A stretch of DNA of 64,000 nt, taken from JAJDFU01 sp964640855. GTDB lineage: Bacteria > Bacteroidota > Bacteroidia > Chitinophagales > Saprospiraceae. The first letter of the stretch is position 1. Each line of letters opens with the position of its first letter. The notes under the pieces were generated by a model. That model was not told the DNA's origin, did no database searches, and was given only the letters and a program-made list of their open reading frames with translations. Below, piece by piece: positions 1 to 7,830 of this stretch. The stretch is taken from assembly GCA_964640855.1 (NCBI GenBank), contig CAZXIX010000006.1:22054-86053 (forward strand), read 5' to 3'. A program made the translations under genes and the position numbers.

Positions 1-288
1 CTGGTTGAGGTCGTGATAAATAGCGATGGAGTACTGTCCTACGGGTAGGTCGGGCAGGGAAAAAGTCTGGTTTCCTTTTCCCTTGACAGCAACGGATTCC
101 ACATAGCTGGCCAATTCATCTTTCAGGAAGGCATCTTCGCTGGAGAACAGGGCCACCCGGATCAGCCCTTTCTGTTGTTCAATGTTTTCGATATGAAGTA
201 CAAATTGCCCGGTACCGGGGAGATGGGCCAGGGGAAACGCTCCCAGCGAAAGAACGACGGAGAACAAAAAAAGCATTGCCTTCACCAT
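1..288 (-). CDS. DUF2141 domain secreted protein, 3' part beyond window
   Basis: The reading frame is open from an ATG at 288 to the window edge (96 codons), so the C-terminus is missing. The N-terminus is a signal peptide (MVKAMLFLFSVVLSLGAFP) followed by a beta-rich segment with 'KGLIRVALFSSEDAF' near residues 40-54 and 'GQYSIAIYHDLN' at the edge, the pattern of DUF2141 proteins, small exported beta-sandwich proteins of unknown role common in Bacteroidota and Proteobacteria. The family usually continues with a calcium-like acidic loop after the HD motif, which would lie outside this window. The assignment rests on motif recognition only; no function is claimed. Confidence 0.75.
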   Translation of the reverse strand, partial: MVKAMLFLFSVVLSLGAFPLAHLPGTGQFVLHIENIEQQKGLIRVALFSSEDAFLKDELASYVESVAVKGKGNQTFSLPDLPVGQYSIAIYHDLNQ

Positions 289-434
289 TACCTGTTGTAA
301 CCTGATTTCTTCAGCGGGGTTCAAAGTTGCTCCGACCCGAGGACGAAGCATATCTACCCGCCTGATGCAAGTGCAAAAATCTACTTTTATTCAAAAAAAG
401 AGGAGATCGGCCTAAGAAAACAGATAAGATGACT

Positions 435-464
435 AAAAAAAAGCCCGACCGAGCGGCCGGGCTT
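435..464 (-). terminator. Rho-independent terminator of the acyl-CoA dehydrogenase gene
   Basis: On the minus strand AAGCCCG and CGGGCTT form a 7-bp GC-rich stem with an inner CCG/CGG pairing, followed directly by a run of eight T. It lies about 28 bases after the stop codon of the acyl-CoA dehydrogenase gene and separates it from the DUF2141 gene. Confidence 0.85.
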
Positions 465-491
465 AGATGGAATTGTCTTTTCAGCAGAGGA

Positions 492-2294
492 TTAGAAGCA
501 GTATTCATTGGCTTCGATCAGGGCTTTAGCGATGAGCCGGCGATCCGCTTTGACGTTTGTAGGCGGGTAGCTTGTGTAGCGCTTGAGGCCCATGAGCAGG
601 GTACGAAGGAGGTCTCCTTCGGCAAAGGAAACCAAAGCATCCGTACCGTTTTTCAGCATCCGGAAGTTGAGATCCGTCAGGAATACCCTCAGCATAGCCC
701 GATACACTTCCTTGTCTGCACGAGTATTCATGCCTTCCAACTTCTGGATCCGAAGAAGCATAGACTCGGCTTCCAGCAGATCGTTGAGCATGTCGGAAAG
801 ATTCATCACGATCTCCTGCTCATTCTTCAGGTTAAGCTTACCGTCCATTTGCATTTTAGCCGCTGCGCCGGCTACCATGAGCGTCAGTTTTTTAAAGTCT
901 CCGACTGCTTTGATCTCCGCTCCAAAGGTCCCTTCGGGCTTTTCCAGAGAAGGCATGGAAGCCAATTCTTTTTGTACATCCCAGGCGGGTCCCACCAGGT
1001 CGATGGCTCCTTTCATGGCCCGGCGGAACAACATATCGATGCTCAGCAGGCGATTGATCTCGTTGGTACCCTCGTAGATCCGGTTGATCCGGGAATCCCG
1101 ATACGCCCGGGCAGCTGTACCTTCTTCGCTGAAACCCATACCGCCATGAATCTGAAGCGTTTCATCGACCACAAAATCAAGCGTCTCGGAGCCGGATACC
1201 TTCAGTAGCGCGCACTCGACGGCGTATTCCTCGGCGGAGATCCGTTTGGCTTCGCTGTAGGAAACCCCATCGGCCTCGAGGCTTTTGTTCATGACCTGGA
1301 TCATATTGGAAACCCGGTAGAGCGCACTTTCCGTGGCAAAAACCTGGATGGCTTGTTCCGCCAGTTTGTGCTGAATGGCTCCGAAAGCGGAGATCGGCTG
1401 CTTGAACTGGACGCGCTCATTGGCATAGCGCACCGCAGAAGTGATGCTCCCCTTTGCTCCACCTACCACCAGGGCGCATAGTTTGAAGCGACCAATGTTC
1501 AGGACGTTGAACGCGATCAGGTGTCCTTTACCGATTTCGCCCAGAACATTCTCCCTGGGTACTTTCACGTTTTCAAAGAACACCTGACGGGTAGAAGATC
1601 CCTTGATCCCCATCTTGTCTTCTTCGGCTCCCAGGGTAAGCCCGTCGGAGTCCCGCTCCACAATGAAACCCGTAAACTGATTACCATCGACCTGCGCAAA
1701 TACGATGAAGACATCCGCGAAACCTGCGTTGGAGATCCACATCTTCTGCCCGTTGAGCACATAATGGGTACCCTCCTCTGTCAATTCCGCTTTGGTTTTT
1801 GCGGCCAGTGCATCCGAGCCGGAGCTGGGCTCCGTAAGACAGTAAGCCGCCTTCAGTTCACCCGAGATCAAGCGGGGCAGGTATTTATTTTTCTGCTCCT
1901 CATTTCCGAAATAAAGAATGGGCAACATGCCGATCCCGGTATGAGCCGCGTAGGAAACCGTGAAAGACCCGCCTGCCGTACCAAAGGTATCGCAGATCAG
2001 GGTGTTGGTATTGGTATCCAATTGCATGCCGCCGAAGGATTCCGGCATGTGCGTTCCGAGAAGGCCCAGTTCGGCCATCTTGTCGAGCAAGGAGGTGGAA
2101 AGCCCTTTCTCCTGCTTTTCGATGCGATCCAGATTGGGGTAGATTTCATTCTCCATGAAATCGACAACCATATCCCGGATCATGAGTTGCTCCTCATTCA
2201 TTTCCTCCGGAATGAAGGTATCTTCTGCGGCTGCCGATTTGACAATAAATTCTCCGCCTTTCAGCACGGATTTTTTGACCATTGTATCTGGCAT
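492..2294 (-). CDS. Acyl-CoA dehydrogenase, long VLCAD-like form
   Basis: FAD-dependent enzyme that introduces the alpha-beta double bond in fatty acyl-CoA, the first step of beta-oxidation. The dehydrogenase core has the FAD/substrate motif YCLTEPSSGSDA at residues 151-162, QIHGGMGFSEE near 382 and IYEGTNEINRL near 406, where Glu408 is at the position of the catalytic base in MCAD/VLCAD. About 180 further residues follow the core, mostly helical and charged, as in VLCAD/ACAD9-type two-part enzymes, which explains the 600-residue length. The first ATG was kept; an alternative ATG lies four codons in. The gene is monocistronic, with its own terminator and with two palindromes upstream that look like repressor sites. 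Chain-length preference cannot be told from sequence. Confidence 0.93.
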   Translation of the reverse strand: MPDTMVKKSVLKGGEFIVKSAAAEDTFIPEEMNEEQLMIRDMVVDFMENEIYPNLDRIEKQEKGLSTSLLDKMAELGLLGTHMPESFGGMQLDTNTNTLICDTFGTAGGSFTVSYAAHTGIGMLPILYFGNEEQKNKYLPRLISGELKAAYCLTEPSSGSDALAAKTKAELTEEGTHYVLNGQKMWISNAGFADVFIVFAQVDGNQFTGFIVERDSDGLTLGAEEDKMGIKGSSTRQVFFENVKVPRENVLGEIGKGHLIAFNVLNIGRFKLCALVVGGAKGSITSAVRYANERVQFKQPISAFGAIQHKLAEQAIQVFATESALYRVSNMIQVMNKSLEADGVSYSEAKRISAEEYAVECALLKVSGSETLDFVVDETLQIHGGMGFSEEGTAARAYRDSRINRIYEGTNEINRLLSIDMLFRRAMKGAIDLVGPAWDVQKELASMPSLEKPEGTFGAEIKAVGDFKKLTLMVAGAAAKMQMDGKLNLKNEQEIVMNLSDMLNDLLEAESMLLRIQKLEGMNTRADKEVYRAMLRVFLTDLNFRMLKNGTDALVSFAEGDLLRTLLMGLKRYTSYPPTNVKADRRLIAKALIEANEYCF

Positions 2295-2325
2295 AAGGCT
2301 ATTCTTTTTTTATCCTTAAAATTTC

Positions 2326-2339
2326 AGCGAATATTCGCT
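2326..2339. promoter_or_regulatory. 14-bp perfect palindrome, candidate operator 1
   Basis: AGCGAATATTCGCT is a perfect inverted repeat 32-45 bases before the acyl-CoA dehydrogenase start codon. A TAAATTTA box, one base off the phylum's TAnnTTTG -7 element, abuts it upstream, so transcription from that box would begin inside the palindrome. A 12-bp perfect copy lies 64 bp away, centre to centre, about six helical turns. Similar symmetric sites are typical of TetR- or GntR-type repressors of fatty-acid degradation; the regulator itself is not identified here. Confidence 0.65.
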
Positions 2340-2390
2340 ATAAATTTAATCGATATAGGTCAAAAACGAAAGAGGAGGGCCGATAAATCA

Positions 2391-2402
2391 GCGAATATTC
2401 GC
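2391..2402. promoter_or_regulatory. 12-bp perfect palindrome, candidate operator 2
   Basis: GCGAATATTCGC repeats the core of the palindrome nearer the gene. On the minus strand a TATTTTTC box (2419-2412), one base off TAnnTTTG, lies just upstream, so a transcript from it would start immediately before this site. The two copies could therefore control two start points or be bridged by one regulator. Confidence 0.6.
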
Positions 2403-2437
2403 CAAAAAACAGAAAAATACCTTGCATAGGAGGGAAA

Positions 2438-2456
2438 GGGGCCGTTTCGCGGCCCT
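2438..2456 (-). terminator. GC-rich hairpin, possible terminator
   Basis: GGGCCG and CGGCCC form a 6-bp perfect stem around a 5-base loop about 45 bases after the stop of the small membrane-protein gene. On the minus strand it is followed by CTTTCCCTCC rather than a clean T run, so termination may be weak. Confidence 0.4.
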
Positions 2457-2500
2457 CCTGGATCAATGGATGGAGGTAGGAAAAGGAAAGATCCAGGCCC

Positions 2501-2914
2501 TCAATCAAGGACCTGGATACCGTAGACCATATAGTCGGTCTTGCCCTGCCAGGGCATATTCTTGTAGACCTGCCGGTAGAAAAGCTTCACCTTTTGTCCT
2601 TCGTACTGCGTGATCTTTGTATAAACCTCTTTTTTGGGTACCGAAAAGGACCAGATGTTACCACTGATCCCTTCACCGTCAGACTGGAATCCGCCCAGGT
2701 TGAGTTGGCCCTCGTAGGTCTTCCAGATCACGCCTTTGCGGGAGATTTTGATCAGGTTGCCGGAGCGGGTACCATCGCTGTAGGTCCATCCGCATACCCA
2801 AATGTAGCCTGCTCCTCCCAGGACAAGCAGCAGAAGCAGGTACAGGAATATTTTCCGAATGCTTTTCCACAGGCTTTTTTTACCCGTTTCGAGCACCTGT
2901 TCGAATTCGCTCAT
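2501..2914 (-). CDS. Small membrane-anchored protein, conserved in Bacteroidota, function unknown
   Basis: The 137-residue protein has a short charged N-terminus, one transmembrane segment at about residues 20-40 (IFLYLLLLLVLGGAGYIWVC), then a beta-rich domain containing YSDGTRSGNLIKISRKG, WKTYEGQLNLGG and KVKLFYRQVYKNMPWQGKT. This set of motifs is shared by many short Bacteroidota proteins, some of which carry the label '6-phosphogluconate dehydrogenase' in annotations. Nothing here resembles that enzyme: there is no Rossmann motif and the length is far too short, so the label should not be transferred. It sits between msrA and the acyl-CoA dehydrogenase gene and is probably cotranscribed with msrA across a 26-base gap. 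Confidence 0.8.
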   Translation of the reverse strand: MSEFEQVLETGKKSLWKSIRKIFLYLLLLLVLGGAGYIWVCGWTYSDGTRSGNLIKISRKGVIWKTYEGQLNLGGFQSDGEGISGNIWSFSVPKKEVYTKITQYEGQKVKLFYRQVYKNMPWQGKTDYMVYGIQVLD

Positions 2915-2940
2915 TTTGCAAAGGCTTTAGATAGATAAAG

Positions 2941-3618
2941 CTATAAATTTTTAACCTTTTCCATTCGGTATTCGGCCTTGAGAAGCTCGGGAAAGGTCTT
3001 CATCACCTTTTCTACTTTGGGGCGGGATACGTTCTGAATGTATCCGGATCCCGGATTCAGTTCGTAATAATTCTGATGGTAATCTTCGGCCTGGTAGAAA
3101 GTACCGGCGGGTTCTACCTGGGTAACGATGGCTTTATCAAACTTCCCGGAAGCTCCCAATTCGCGAATGTAGCTCTCGACCTCAGCCTTTTGTTTGGGGC
3201 TGTGATAGTAGACGGCCGAACGGTATTGCTCGCCGACGTCCGGTCCCTGGCGGTTCAGCTGGGTAGGATCATGGGCCACGAAAAATACCTGAAGCAACGT
3301 CTGATAGTCGATGACCGTCGGATCGTAGTGCACCCGAACCGCTTCGGCATGGTGGGTTTTCCCGTAGCTCACCTGATTGTAGGTCGGGTTGGGTTCGGAA
3401 CCGCCGGTATAACCGGAAATGGCCTCCTCTACGCCCCGGATCCGTTCGAAGGCAGCTTCTACACACCAAAAACAGCCACCCGCAAATGTGGCAATGGCAA
3501 GTCCGCCTGCATCCGATTGATCAAGCGTCGGTACCTCTTTTCCCGTGGCTTGCGATTGAGTCTGATTGGAACAAGCCAGGATCAAAAAGGTGGAAAGCAA
3601 AAGAAATGAGATGCGCAT
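2941..3618 (-). CDS. msrA: Peptide methionine-S-sulfoxide reductase, lipoprotein form
   Basis: Reduces methionine-S-sulfoxide in proteins, repairing oxidative damage. The catalytic motif GGCFWCVEAAFE lies at residues 47-58 with the nucleophile at Cys49, followed by the family's GYTGG and the HAEAVRVHYDP strand. I chose the ATG that gives MRISFLLLSTFLILACSNQ, a clear lipoprotein signal with Cys16; an upstream in-frame start would add 18 residues and bury the signal. The enzyme is therefore predicted to work outside the cytoplasm, anchored to the membrane, rather than as the usual cytosolic MsrA. A perfect -7 box lies about 70 bases upstream of this start. Confidence 0.93.
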   Translation of the reverse strand: MRISFLLLSTFLILACSNQTQSQATGKEVPTLDQSDAGGLAIATFAGGCFWCVEAAFERIRGVEEAISGYTGGSEPNPTYNQVSYGKTHHAEAVRVHYDPTVIDYQTLLQVFFVAHDPTQLNRQGPDVGEQYRSAVYYHSPKQKAEVESYIRELGASGKFDKAIVTQVEPAGTFYQAEDYHQNYYELNPGSGYIQNVSRPKVEKVMKTFPELLKAEYRMEKVKNL

Positions 3619-3688
3619 AGTTAATTGGTTTTGGGGAGAAAACAAGAAAACAGCCTGCAGGTGGTCTTCCATTCCTATTTTAACGAAA

Positions 3689-3696
3689 CAAAAATA
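3689..3696 (-). promoter_or_regulatory. Promoter -7 box of msrA
   Basis: TATTTTTG on the minus strand matches the Bacteroidota -7 consensus TAnnTTTG in all fixed positions. No convincing TTG -33 element is seen 17-23 bases upstream. It would give a leader of roughly 65 bases before the msrA start. Confidence 0.5.
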
Positions 3697-3739
3697 GAAG
3701 CCCGTTGCCTCTGCCAGGGTACCTTCCGCAACCGCAGGA

Positions 3740-4990
3740 TCAGAAATAGATCAATCGACCGTTGCTCAGGGCGGTTAGCGGCTGGAAGGTCTCTCCTTGG
3801 CAAATGCCGAAGACCATCAGGGGTCCGCCCGCGCGGAGGGCGATCAGCTGCCAGCCGGTTTCGGAGGCAACCTCCAGGCGAAGTTCATCTCCGGAGGAGT
3901 CTTGCCACCACCACTGGCCGGATTCCTGTCGGGGCAAGCCCCCCTCCAGGAGAAGGGGGAATTCCCGCAACCAGGGTTGTACGGCCAAAGCATCGGCAAA
4001 GGCATCCCGTAGCTTATCGATCCGGTCGTAGCCGCCTTTAGGCTGTATTTCCCGGTATGCTACCTTTCCTGATTCGGCCAGGGGCCTCTGCATCACGGCC
4101 CGTATGGGATAGGCGGATGGGTAGAAACTCAGGGTGGCCGGGACCAGCGCTCCGGGTTTCCAATCTCCCTCGAAGGGTGTTTTTTCTCCCCAGGCGAAAT
4201 CCAGGATCAAAGCGAATTGTCCGGATTCCTCATCCTGGAGCCAAACCTTCCGGCTGCGCAATGGCTCCTCTTCCTGAAAGCCTACGTGCCAAACGCGCCA
4301 GGATCCGGTTTGAGCATCTGTCTCGCGGACCTCTTCTTTGCGCAAGTTCCAACCCGATGCCTGGAAAAGGTCCCATTGTTCCGGAGAGGAGAGCCATTCC
4401 AACTGCTCCCAGCTTTTGGCCAGCCGGTACAAATCGCCCAATTCCAGGAGAAGTCTTTCAGACCAGTCTGGCCGTTGGAACAGAAGCGGGATCTGCTCAA
4501 TACGCTTCCCGACGGTTCCCATTTTGGCATCCACCATGCGGGCAGCCATGGATTGCCAGAAGTCAGCTTCCTGCTCCCGGGCAGCCGCCGTGCCCAACCG
4601 CATCAGGTCGAGCAGCCAATCCCGAAGATATTCGGCTCCTGCCTGCATGCTCTGAATCCGCTGATCCCGGCTCTTATTCCGCTGTTGAAGCTTTTCGGTT
4701 TTTCCCATTGCTTTTTTCCCTTCGCGCAGCCGAGGATTCACCCAGTCCGGTGATTCATCGGTCTGTCGAAACAGGTCAGACTGTTCCCGAAGCAGGAACT
4801 CCATCGCTTTTCGGTGTGCGCAAACGGGTCCTTGCACCGGGCAGGAACAATAAGAGCTTCCTTTTCCCAGATCCAGCGCTACCTTGAAATAGGTCGCTCC
4901 ACGGCTCCGGCATTCTCCCCACAACTTGTGTTGGTGGCTTCCCAGATCCCGCCAGCGGGAAGGTCGGGCCAGCCCCCTGGCTTTCCGCAA
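3740..4990 (-). CDS. SWIM zinc-finger domain protein
   Basis: The SWIM signature C-x-C-xn-C-x-H is visible as YCSCPVQGPVCAHR at about residues 47-60, preceded by the family stretch LGSHQHKLWGECRSRG. The rest (to 416 residues) is a helical region and a beta-rich C-terminal part rich in Trp, with no recognised catalytic motif. SWIM domains bind DNA or protein; the role of stand-alone bacterial versions is unknown. The start is uncertain: between the rnc stop codon and the conserved region there is no ATG or GTG. TTG at 4990 (preceded by AAGGA) is the best conventional candidate, but homologous proteins usually have about 10-20 more residues, which here would need ATT at 5020. It follows rnc directly and is probably in the same transcript. 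Confidence 0.8.
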   Translation of the reverse strand: MRKARGLARPSRWRDLGSHQHKLWGECRSRGATYFKVALDLGKGSSYCSCPVQGPVCAHRKAMEFLLREQSDLFRQTDESPDWVNPRLREGKKAMGKTEKLQQRNKSRDQRIQSMQAGAEYLRDWLLDLMRLGTAAAREQEADFWQSMAARMVDAKMGTVGKRIEQIPLLFQRPDWSERLLLELGDLYRLAKSWEQLEWLSSPEQWDLFQASGWNLRKEEVRETDAQTGSWRVWHVGFQEEEPLRSRKVWLQDEESGQFALILDFAWGEKTPFEGDWKPGALVPATLSFYPSAYPIRAVMQRPLAESGKVAYREIQPKGGYDRIDKLRDAFADALAVQPWLREFPLLLEGGLPRQESGQWWWQDSSGDELRLEVASETGWQLIALRAGGPLMVFGICQGETFQPLTALSNGRLIYF

Positions 4991-5047
4991 GAGATCCTTT
5001 TGATCCGCCGTGTTGGGAATATTCTGATTATCGATGGGACGATGGGT

Positions 5048-5788
5048 TTATATCTCGGTTTCTTCCTCCTGCAAGATCCCCATGATCTGCATAGCTCTTT
5101 CCGAGGCGCTTTGCTCAGCGCTCTTTTTGTTGAAATCGTCGGCCGTGGCCATCCGTTTGCCGTCGACCAGTACGGCGACCTTGAAGCGGTCACGCTTTTC
5201 GAACTTGTAGCGAGCCAACAGCTTATAGCTTACCGATTGTCCGTTTTTCTGGCAGTATTCGAGCAACTGGCTCTTATAGTTATCGTCGTATTTCTCCAGT
5301 TCATGTACGTTGACGTAGTGCCGAAGAATGCGCTGGACGACGAAGCGTTTGGTGAAAGCGTAACCACACTCGAGGTAGATGGCCCCGACGAGGGCTTCGA
5401 CGGCGTTACCCAGCATCGATTTGCTGAGCCTTGTATTATTGAGTTCCTGGAGGAAAATATCCAGTCCCATTTTATCGCCTATTTGATTGAGCGATTTTCG
5501 TTTTACGATCTTCGAGCGCATTTTGGTCAGGAAACCCTCATCGCTGTTGGGGTATTTTTTAAACAAGTATTCCGCCACGATGGTCCCCAACACGGCATCT
5601 CCCAGGTATTCGAGCCTTTCGTTGTTTTGAATGGCATATTCTTTTTCTGAGGAACCGGACTTATGCGAAAAGGCCAGGATGAAGATGGAGAGATTGACGG
5701 GCACGAACCCGACCAGCTTTTTGAGCCGTTGGGCAATATCCCGATCCGGGGACAGATAGTAATTGTACAAGCGAAACAAATAACGCAA
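5048..5788 (-). CDS. rnc: Ribonuclease III
   Basis: Double-strand-specific endoribonuclease for rRNA and mRNA processing. The catalytic domain carries the signature NERLEYLGDAVLG at residues 56-68 and the second motif SMLGNAVEALVGAIYL near 124-139; a double-stranded RNA-binding domain fills about residues 170-240 (YKSQLLEYCQKNGQ, then the KSAEQSASERAMQ helix). Length is normal. The metal-binding Asp of the second motif (D114 in E. coli) is Asn128 here, while the essential Glu131 is kept. The gene follows acpP and fabF, a gene order widely conserved in Bacteroidota. The 181-base spacer to fabF holds two stem-loops that could be processing or terminator structures. Confidence 0.95.
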   Translation of the reverse strand: MRYLFRLYNYYLSPDRDIAQRLKKLVGFVPVNLSIFILAFSHKSGSSEKEYAIQNNERLEYLGDAVLGTIVAEYLFKKYPNSDEGFLTKMRSKIVKRKSLNQIGDKMGLDIFLQELNNTRLSKSMLGNAVEALVGAIYLECGYAFTKRFVVQRILRHYVNVHELEKYDDNYKSQLLEYCQKNGQSVSYKLLARYKFEKRDRFKVAVLVDGKRMATADDFNKKSAEQSASERAMQIMGILQEEETEI

Positions 5789-5821
5789 GATCGTATCTGA
5801 TTTGAGTAAATAATAAGTCTC

Positions 5822-5841
5822 CCGGAACCTGAGGGTTCCGG
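5822..5841. other. Stem-loop in the rnc leader
   Basis: CCGGAACC and GGTTCCGG form a perfect 8-bp stem with a 4-base loop, 34 bases before the rnc start. No T run follows on the minus strand, so it is not a standard terminator. Confidence 0.55.
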
Positions 5842-5882
5842 ACCAGACTATACTTTACTCCCGATAACTGATGGTGTATGCG

Positions 5883-5914
5883 TCGGAGGGGCTGAACGGT
5901 TCGGTCCCTCCCGA
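5883..5914. other. Long imperfect stem-loop after fabF
   Basis: TCGGAGGGGCTGA pairs with TCGGTCCCTCCCGA across a 5-base loop, with one bulged C and two G-T wobbles. It lies in the fabF-rnc spacer. On the plus strand it is followed by a T-rich stretch, but no plus-strand gene ends here; on the minus strand there is no T run. It may stabilise or process the fabF-rnc message. Confidence 0.45.
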
Positions 5915-5969
5915 ATTTATTTTCTACTGCACGAGATGTATCCTCTATCCCGGGCGGGGGCGCACAATG

Positions 5970-7220
5970 TCATGGCACCCGCTTAAAGATAACGCTTGAA
6001 TTGTGCCCACCAAAGCCAAAGGTGTTGCTGAGAGCAGCATCTACTTTCCGGTCTTGAGGGGAATTAAAGGTAAAATTGTAACGTGGATCCAATTCGGGAT
6101 CGTCGGTAAAATGGTTTATGGTAGGGGGGATGAAATGATGGTTGATGGCGAAAATGCTGGCCAGGGCCTCCACGGCTCCGGCAGCTCCGAGCAAATGTCC
6201 GGTCATGGATTTGGTCGAGCTGATGTTCAGATCAAATGCTTTTTCGCCGAATACCTGCCGGATCGCCTTGACCTCGGCTATGTCTCCCAGGGGCGTGGAG
6301 GTGCCGTGGACATTCACATACTGGATGTCCTCGGGATTCAAGCCGGCGTCGGCCAGCGCCATGCGCATGACATTGCTTGCCCCCAGTCCTTCGGGATGCG
6401 GAGCGGTGATGTGATGCGCATCTGCCGTTGCGCCGCAGCCGGCGATTTCGGCGTAGATGGTGGCCCCGCGTTTGACGGCATGCTCATATTCTTCCAGAAC
6501 CAGAGCACCGGCACCTTCTCCGAGGACGAATCCATCCCGATCCGCATCGAAGGGGCGGGAGGCCGTAGCAGGATCCTCATTGCGGGTAGAGAGGGCTTTC
6601 ATGGCGTTGAAGCCGCCTACCCCGGCCTGGGTGATGGTCGCCTCTGAACCCCCGGTCAGAATGATATCGTTTCGCCCGCTGCGGATAAAATCGAAAGCCA
6701 CCATGATGGCATGGGAGGCCGACGCACAAGCCGACACGGTTGCGAAGTTGGTTCCTCTCAATCCGTATTTCATAGAAAGATGGCCCGCAGCAATATCTGC
6801 GATCATCCGGGGGATCATGAAGGGATTGAAGCGAGGAATGCCGTTCCCCTCCACAAAAGCTTCGATCTCCACCTCCAGGGATTTCAGGCCGCCAATGCCC
6901 GATCCCCAGATCACCCCGATCCGATCCGGATTGAACTTATCGGCGGCGTCCTCCAAACCGGCGTTCGCCATGGCTTCGCTGCCTGCTACCAGGCCAAACT
7001 GGCTGAAGCGATCGATACGGCGCGCCTCCCGCCGGTCGATGAAGTCTTCGGGATCGAAATCCTTGACTTCACAGGCAAAACGGGTCTTGAAGTTGGAAGC
7101 GTCGAAGTGTGTGATGGGGCCCGAACCACTAATCCCTTTTTGCAGCCCCTCCAAATAGGCAGAAACCGAATTTCCGATTGGGGTTATGGCACCGAGACCT
7201 GTTACGACAACTCTTCTCAT
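5970..7220 (-). CDS. fabF: 3-oxoacyl-[acyl-carrier-protein] synthase II
   Basis: Condensing enzyme that elongates acyl-ACP with malonyl-ACP in fatty acid synthesis. The thiolase-fold triad is visible: Cys165 in VSACASASH, the first His in NVHGTSTPLGD (about residue 305) and the second in MTGHLLGAAGAVEAL (about 340). I chose the ATG giving MRRVVVTGLGAITPIG, the family's standard N-terminus, over an upstream ATG adding MYTPFE. At 416 residues it is full length. It is preceded by acpP, its substrate carrier, and followed by rnc in one cluster. Confidence 0.97.
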   Translation of the reverse strand: MRRVVVTGLGAITPIGNSVSAYLEGLQKGISGSGPITHFDASNFKTRFACEVKDFDPEDFIDRREARRIDRFSQFGLVAGSEAMANAGLEDAADKFNPDRIGVIWGSGIGGLKSLEVEIEAFVEGNGIPRFNPFMIPRMIADIAAGHLSMKYGLRGTNFATVSACASASHAIMVAFDFIRSGRNDIILTGGSEATITQAGVGGFNAMKALSTRNEDPATASRPFDADRDGFVLGEGAGALVLEEYEHAVKRGATIYAEIAGCGATADAHHITAPHPEGLGASNVMRMALADAGLNPEDIQYVNVHGTSTPLGDIAEVKAIRQVFGEKAFDLNISSTKSMTGHLLGAAGAVEALASIFAINHHFIPPTINHFTDDPELDPRYNFTFNSPQDRKVDAALSNTFGFGGHNSSVIFKRVP

Positions 7221-7340
7221 CTCAAAAGGTGTATACAATACGATTTGATTCGGGAAAGTACCAAATGAAGGGTCCAGAAACTACAAACCAGAACCCGGGG
7301 AGTCCTGATTTGCAGTTGTGACGTAGAATGAAGATCGGAG

Positions 7341-7580
7341 TTAGCTTTTCTCGGCGCCCTCCAGATATGAGATGGCGTTTCCGACTGTCTGGATATTCTC
7401 CGCCTCTTCATCCGGGATGGAGATATCGAATTCCTTTTCGAATTCCATGATCAATTCCACTGTATCCAGTGAATCGGCACCCAAATCATTGATGAAGCTG
7501 GCTTCGGGAGTTACCTCAGAAGCATCTACGCCCAGTTTGTCGACGATAATTTTACTTACTCTTTCTGCAATGCTAGACAT
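7341..7580 (-). CDS. acpP: Acyl carrier protein
   Basis: 79-residue acidic carrier of growing acyl chains; the phosphopantetheine attachment site is Ser37 in the conserved LGADSLDTVELIM. The start MSSIAERV was chosen because it matches the family; an upstream in-frame codon would add 13 residues lying in the leader. It is the first gene of the acpP-fabF-rnc cluster and has a good promoter 37 bases upstream. The 120-base gap to fabF holds no recognisable gene. Confidence 0.97.
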   Translation of the reverse strand: MSSIAERVSKIIVDKLGVDASEVTPEASFINDLGADSLDTVELIMEFEKEFDISIPDEEAENIQTVGNAISYLEGAEKS

Positions 7581-7616
7581 AAGATCCGCTTTATGGTTGT
7601 TTAACGAATACCGACG

Positions 7617-7649
7617 CAAAGGTAAAACTTCTGGGAATGGATGGGCAAA
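7617..7649 (-). promoter_or_regulatory. Promoter of acpP-fabF-rnc
   Basis: On the minus strand TTTG (7649-7646) and TACCTTTG (7624-7617) are separated by 21 bases, a close fit to the Bacteroidota primary-sigma promoter TTTG-N17-23-TAnnTTTG. The predicted transcript starts about 30 bases before acpP. Confidence 0.7.
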
Positions 7650-7830
7650 CTTTCACTTTTTTTTTGTCAGGCGCCCAAAAGCCCAGTATTGACGGGCTCT
7701 GAGGCAGGTCGAAAAGGGAAAGCCATCCGAAATTCAGACCGCATGAAACCTATTCCTTATCTATATTTGATTCTGTCAGGATGATCACTGGATTTTCCAC
7801 TACTTTGCGTTAAAAATACACTTACCCTTT

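Noticed and set aside
2501..2914. Annotation as 6-phosphogluconate dehydrogenase
   Set aside because: A name sometimes attached to this small family, but the protein is 137 residues with a membrane helix and no nucleotide-binding motif.
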